A stretch of DNA of 64,000 bases. Origin: Limnohabitans sp. (GTDB lineage: Bacteria; Pseudomonadota; Gammaproteobacteria; Burkholderiales; Burkholderiaceae_C). This document shows positions 60,669 to 64,000 of the stretch, piece by piece. The first letter of the stretch is position 1, and each line of letters begins with the position of its first letter. The translations under genes were made by a program, and so were the position numbers. The notes under the pieces are model-generated. The model worked only from the letters and a program-made list of their open reading frames with translations. It was not told the DNA's origin and did no database searches. The DNA lies in NCBI GenBank assembly GCA_030158125.1, contig JAOATL010000004.1, positions 1-64,000 of the forward strand, in the 5' to 3' direction.

Positions 60669-61537
60669 GCAAAGACAATCAAGACACCGGTGGCATGTCC
60701 TACTTGGACACCAACACCACCAAACTACTCAAAATTTACCTGCCCTTGGGTTTGTTCCTGTTCGTTTTGCTCTTCCCTTTCTATTGGATGGGCATCACAA
60801 CGTTCAAGCCTGACAACGAACTGCTCTCGCGTGATGGCAACCCTTTCTGGATCATCTCGCCCACCATGGCGCACATTGAAAAGTTGCTGTTCAAAACCGA
60901 ATACCCGCAATGGATGTGGAACACGGTGGTGGTGTCTGTCACCTCAACCTTCTTCTCTTTGTTTGCCTCTGTGTTGGCGGCATATGCCATTGAACGTTTG
61001 CGTTTCAAAGGTGCCAAGCAAACCGGCCTGGCCATCTTTTTGGCCTACTTGGTACCACCGTCTATTTTGTTCATTCCCCTGGCATCGGTCATTTTTCAAC
61101 TGGGCTTGTTTGACACACGCCTGGCGCTGATTCTCACTTACCCCACGTTTCTCATTCCCTTTTGCACATGGTTGCTCATGGGCTATTTCCGGTCCATTCC
61201 CTTTGAATTGGAAGAGTGCGCCATGATTGACGGTGCCAACCGTTGGGAAATTTTGATCAAAATTATTTTGCCTTTGTCTGTACCAGGGCTCATTTCTGCG
61301 GGCATTTTCGCCTTCACACTTTCTTGGAATGAGTTCATCTACGCACTCACGTTCATCTCGTCAAGTGAGGTCAAAACAGTTCCTGTTGGCGTTGTCACCG
61401 AGTTGGTAGAGGGCGACGTTTATCACTGGGGCGCATTGATGGCCGGCGCCCTTTTTGGCTCATTGCCTGTGGCTTTTATTTACTCGTTCTTTGTCGAATA
61501 TTACGTGTCTGGCATGACAGGTTCCGTCAAAGAGTAA
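60665..61537 (+). CDS. Carbohydrate ABC transporter permease (MalG/UgpE-like)
   Basis: Inner-membrane protein of 290 aa. First helix LPLGLFLFVLLFPFYWMGIT, then TFKPDNELLSRDGNPFW, a membrane core with AYAIERLRFKG, and the EAA loop FELEECAMIDGANRWEILIK. It completes the importer and is translationally coupled to the first permease. Confidence 0.95.
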   Translation: MSKDNQDTGGMSYLDTNTTKLLKIYLPLGLFLFVLLFPFYWMGITTFKPDNELLSRDGNPFWIISPTMAHIEKLLFKTEYPQWMWNTVVVSVTSTFFSLFASVLAAYAIERLRFKGAKQTGLAIFLAYLVPPSILFIPLASVIFQLGLFDTRLALILTYPTFLIPFCTWLLMGYFRSIPFELEECAMIDGANRWEILIKIILPLSVPGLISAGIFAFTLSWNEFIYALTFISSSEVKTVPVGVVTELVEGDVYHWGALMAGALFGSLPVAFIYSFFVEYYVSGMTGSVKE

Positions 61538-61569
61538 AGCCCCAAGAAGCACAAAGAAACCCAAAGCAC

Positions 61570-61595
61570 CCCACCGCAGGCTTCAAAGCGGTGGG
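61570..61595 (+). terminator. Stem-loop between the sugar permease and a Bug protein gene
   Basis: CCCACCGC (61570-61577) pairs with GCGGTGGG (61588-61595) around a 10-base loop, 33 bases after the permease stop. No T-tract follows (ACTTCTC), so it is a weak terminator or a processing element that sets different levels for the downstream gene. Confidence 0.45.
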
Positions 61596-61619
61596 ACTTC
61601 TCAATGAATTGAGGATGTG

Positions 61620-62609
61620 ATGAAGAAAACTCATTTTCCAAGTTGGCCATTCATTGCCTCAGTGGCCGCTTGCACCTTCATGCTTTCACAATCTGTGTTG
61701 GCTCAAAACTGGCCCAGCAAGCCCATCAAACTCATCACCTCTGCCGCTCCTGGCGGCATTGTGGACATTTACGCCAGAAGGCATCAACCCCACTTGCAAA
61801 GTGAATTGGGGCAACCCATCATGGTTGAAAACAAACCGGGTGCTTCCGGCGCCATTGCAGGCGATGCTGCCGCCAAATCAGAGGCAGATGGACACACACT
61901 CTTTATGGGCAGTCAAAATGAGTTGGGCTTGATTGGTCAACTGGGGGTGCCTGTGCGTTATGACCCTGTCAAAGATTTCTCAACAGTAGGACTCACCATT
62001 GCGGGTTATCCCATTTTGATGGTCAACGCCCAAATGGGCGTCAAAAACGTGGCGGAACTGGTGGCCTACATGAAGGCTAAAAATACCACTTTCGATTGCG
62101 GTGGCAGCGGCACAGCCACCATTGGACATTTTGTGTGCGCTGCGTTTGCCGTGCGCACTGGCTCCAAAATTCAGTATGTCCCCTACAAATCCAATGTGCC
62201 GGCCATGACCGATGCAGCATCGGGTCAAGTGCAGTTGGTGTCCGCCTTTTACAGCGAAGTCATTCCATTCATCAACACCGGAAAGTTGATTCCATTGGGC
62301 GTGTTTGGCGCAACGCGCTTACCATTGCTCCCCAACGTTCCCACCATGGAAGAGCAAGGACTGAAAGACTTAGAACTGCAAAGCTACACGGTTTACACCG
62401 TACCCACAGGTACACCAGTTGCTGTGCAGCGAAAGCTCAATGCGGCCATTTTAAAAGCCGCCAATCACCCTGATGTGATGGACAAAGTGAAAGCCGCTGG
62501 CGGCATTTACATCGACATGAATTTAGAAGAAACACAGGCTTGGCAAAAACGCATCCAAGCCCGCTGGAACAACATTGTCCAAGAGACAGGCATCAAGCTC
62601 GAAAAATAA
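61620..62609 (+). CDS. Bug/TctC family periplasmic binding protein
   Basis: Receptor of 329 aa. Signal peptide ends near SVLAQ. Family marks: NWPSKPIKLITSAAPGGIVD, VENKPGASGAIAGDAAA, VPYKSNVPAMTDAASGQVQL and VPTMEEQGLKDL. The ATG at 61620 is used, with GAGG 5 bases upstream; GTG at 61617 is in frame. It lies 82 bases after the sugar permease, which uses a different kind of binding protein, so it may be separately expressed with an orphan role. Confidence 0.93.
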   Translation: MKKTHFPSWPFIASVAACTFMLSQSVLAQNWPSKPIKLITSAAPGGIVDIYARRHQPHLQSELGQPIMVENKPGASGAIAGDAAAKSEADGHTLFMGSQNELGLIGQLGVPVRYDPVKDFSTVGLTIAGYPILMVNAQMGVKNVAELVAYMKAKNTTFDCGGSGTATIGHFVCAAFAVRTGSKIQYVPYKSNVPAMTDAASGQVQLVSAFYSEVIPFINTGKLIPLGVFGATRLPLLPNVPTMEEQGLKDLELQSYTVYTVPTGTPVAVQRKLNAAILKAANHPDVMDKVKAAGGIYIDMNLEETQAWQKRIQARWNNIVQETGIKLEK

Positions 62610-62636
62610 TCGACCCCAAGTGCCCCACGTGCGGTT

Positions 62637-63431
62637 TCACTGCCCCGCAGAACGCGCAGGAACCGTGACAGCCCTGCCTAAATGCAGGCCAGAGTCGAGC
62701 AAGATGGTTTCACCGGTGACGGTGCGAGCACCATCCACCAACCAGATGATTGATTCAGCCACATCTTCTGCGGTACACGCTCGCCCCAACGGCGTGGTTT
62801 GCTCATACTGAGTCTTGAGTTTTTCAAAGTTCTCCTGGCCTACGCCATCCACAAACCACCGTGTCGTGATCATGCCGGGGCAAACCGCGTTGACTCGAAC
62901 ATCTGGCGCCAATGTGCGCGCCAGGTGCAGCGTCATGGCGTTCATAGCACCTTTAGACGCAATGTAAGGCACACTCGATCCAATGCCCAAGGCACCCGCA
63001 ACAGAAGACACATTGACAATGCAACCTTGTGATATTTTGAGGTGCGGAACGCAGGCGCGCACCATCTGAAAAGTACCCAAAACGTTGACCTCAAAAATGC
63101 GCTGAAACACTTCAGCATCCAGCGCATCCCAGTTGGCTCCCCCTGAAAAAGTGGTAATGCCAGCGTTGTTGACCAATGCATCCAAACGGCCCCATTTGGA
63201 CAACGCAGCTGCCACCATGTCTTTGCAAGCTTTGTCATCAGAAACATCCGCTTTGAAAAGCAATGTGTCAGCGCCCGCTGCGCGGCAAGCAGCTTCCGTC
63301 GCCAACGCTTCGGACTCACTTTTGGCATAGTTGATGACCAGGTTGTAGCCAAGCCGAGCCAATCCCAGCGCAGTTGCAGCCCCCACGCCCGTGCCCGACC
63401 CCGTGACCAAAGCGACCTTCTTGTTAGACAT
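62637..63431 (-). CDS. SDR family NAD(P)-dependent oxidoreductase
   Basis: Short-chain dehydrogenase of 264 aa. Cofactor motif TGSGTGVGAATALGLARLGY is at residues 11-30, NNAG in ALVNNAGITTF, the catalytic Ser in NVSSVAGALGIG and Tyr/Lys in YIASKGAMNAM; the C-terminal NAVCPGMITTRW follows. It resembles 3-oxoacyl-ACP reductase-like SDRs, but the substrate is unknown. It is convergent with the Bug gene and divergent from the usp gene. Confidence 0.92.
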   Translation of the reverse strand: MSNKKVALVTGSGTGVGAATALGLARLGYNLVINYAKSESEALATEAACRAAGADTLLFKADVSDDKACKDMVAAALSKWGRLDALVNNAGITTFSGGANWDALDAEVFQRIFEVNVLGTFQMVRACVPHLKISQGCIVNVSSVAGALGIGSSVPYIASKGAMNAMTLHLARTLAPDVRVNAVCPGMITTRWFVDGVGQENFEKLKTQYEQTTPLGRACTAEDVAESIIWLVDGARTVTGETILLDSGLHLGRAVTVPARSAGQ

Positions 63432-63450
63432 GGTTTTCCTTTCGAATATT

Positions 63451-63478
63451 AAAAAACTTGATGCGTATCAAGTTTTTT
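63451..63478. promoter_or_regulatory. Perfect FNR/Anr box inside a 12-base-arm palindrome upstream of the usp gene
   Basis: Arms AAAAAACTTGAT and ATCAAGTTTTTT flank GCGT, and the core TTGAT-GCGT-ATCAA (63458-63471) is an exact match to the FNR/Anr consensus TTGAT-N4-ATCAA. A TAAGAT -10 hexamer at 63493-63498 would place the box near -41, the class II activator position. The symmetric A and T tracts also give it a terminator-like shape, but it lies between divergent starts. Confidence 0.72.
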
Positions 63479-63492
63479 TCAGATTACTTGTT

Positions 63493-63498
63493 TAAGAT
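63493..63498 (+). promoter_or_regulatory. Candidate -10 element of the usp promoter
   Basis: TAAGAT, 25 bases before the usp ATG. With transcription starting about 7 bases after it, the FNR box centre falls about 41 bases upstream. No -35 hexamer is needed at an FNR class II promoter. Confidence 0.5.
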
Positions 63499-63523
63499 TA
63501 AACATCACTTTGAAAGGTTTTGT

Positions 63524-63952
63524 ATGAAATTACTGGTTGCAATCGATGGCTCTAAAGCTTCTGAAGGCGCTGTGAAGTATGCCGCCCGACTGTTCAACAG
63601 CTTGAACACCGAAAGCCACATCACTTTGATCACCGTCCTCGACGACAGTTCGCTCCGTTTGTTTAAGAAACACACGCCCAAAGGCGCCGTGGAAGACTAT
63701 CTGCGTGAGATGGCCGACAACAACTTGGCATGGGCCATTAAGTATTTGAACAAAACCAAATTGCCACACGACATGTCCATCCGTTACGGACACCCCAGCG
63801 AGCAAATCATGAAAGAAGCTCAGTCCGGCAAATTTGACATGATCATCATGGGCACCAAAGGACGTTCGTCCTGGGCGGACACCGTGATTGGTTCTGTGGC
63901 GCAACGCGTTGTGGCCACTTCGAAGATTCCTGTGGTCTTGGTGAAGAACTAA
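63524..63952 (+). CDS. Universal stress protein family protein
   Basis: Single UspA domain of 142 aa. The start MKLLVAIDGSKASEGAVKYA is typical, and the ATP-binding motif G-2X-G-9X-GS is present as GTKGRSSWADTVIGSVAQRV, so it is probably an ATP-binding UspFG/MJ0577-type member. The ATG at 63524 is favoured by an AAAGG site and the family N-terminus. The upstream FNR/Anr box suggests induction when oxygen is low. Confidence 0.92.
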   Translation: MKLLVAIDGSKASEGAVKYAARLFNSLNTESHITLITVLDDSSLRLFKKHTPKGAVEDYLREMADNNLAWAIKYLNKTKLPHDMSIRYGHPSEQIMKEAQSGKFDMIIMGTKGRSSWADTVIGSVAQRVVATSKIPVVLVKN

Positions 63953-63958
63953 AGCCGC

Positions 63959-63992
63959 GCATGGCTTGCTGACATTCACTGGCAAGCCATGC
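63959..63992 (+). terminator. Stem-loop after the usp gene
   Basis: GCATGGCTTGC (63959-63969) pairs with GCAAGCCATGC (63982-63992), an 11-base perfect stem with a 12-base loop, 7 bases after the stop. The window ends 8 bases later (TCATTTCC), so a T-tract cannot be fully assessed. Confidence 0.6.
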
Positions 63993-64000
63993 TCATTTCC

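Noticed and set aside
63451..63478. Rho-independent terminator
   Set aside because: The A/T tracts and stem give a terminator shape, but it lies between two divergent gene starts and contains an exact FNR box at promoter distance, so a regulatory site is the better reading.

Overview
The window comes from a beta-proteobacterium of the order Burkholderiales, most likely Comamonadaceae. Signs of this are the moderate G+C, the tol-pal/ybgF and ubiX/DUF4936/rng gene sets, and three intact plus one broken Bug-type (tripartite tricarboxylate) binding proteins. Almost all of it is coding: no gap exceeds about 170 bases, and there are no rRNA genes, CRISPR arrays, prophages or insertion sequences. 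One partial tRNA-Lys sits at the left edge.

Region by region. 0-8 kb is housekeeping: tcdA, a YeeE-type sulfur permease, cpoB-pal-tolB (without tolQRA), msbA and RNase G. 8-18 kb is catabolic: ubiD-ubiX behind a LysR regulator, and divergently a molybdenum hydroxylase operon (FAD, 2Fe-2S and Mo subunits) with an alpha/beta hydrolase, a crotonase-fold enzyme lacking one catalytic Glu, and a CoxG protein. This operon ends in a deletion scar joining the start of a binding-protein gene to the end of a Gfo/Idh/MocA oxidoreductase gene. 18-22 kb has icd, DUF192, DUF1840 and a secreted protein of unknown function with a sulfatase-modifying-factor-like tail. 22-26 kb has a variant AroE paralogue, two proteins of families that include dihydroxyphthalate decarboxylases, and an FMN-binding glutamate-synthase-like protein.

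26-37 kb reads as a scavenging module for peptides or N-acyl amino acids: a dpp-type ABC transporter, a divergent aspartoacylase-like metallo-enzyme, two M20 peptidases and a cupin. 37-41 kb has selD-mnmH (selenouridine in tRNA), a TlpA-like thioredoxin and a secreted transglutaminase. 41-47 kb has a small Ala/Lys-rich exported protein, two MFS transporters, a Bug protein, purT and a nitroreductase-family protein. 47-52 kb pairs an alkylsulfatase lipoprotein with a GMC alcohol oxidoreductase (alkyl sulfate to alcohol to aldehyde), next to pcp. 52-57 kb is an organic-acid cluster (GlcG-like, Bug, Asp/Glu-racemase-like, Ldh_2 dehydrogenase, and a Bug gene broken by an internal deletion). 57-62 kb is a sugar ABC transporter followed by another Bug protein. 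62-64 kb has an SDR dehydrogenase and a universal stress protein behind a perfect FNR/Anr box.

The strongest candidates for new biology are the LysR-centred UbiD/molybdenum-hydroxylase/CoxG locus, the AroE paralogue with changed substrate-pocket residues, and the SUMF1-tailed secreted protein. Functions come from motif recognition by eye; no database search was possible. Where an in-frame start closer to the family N-terminus or with a better ribosome binding site was visible, that start is used.
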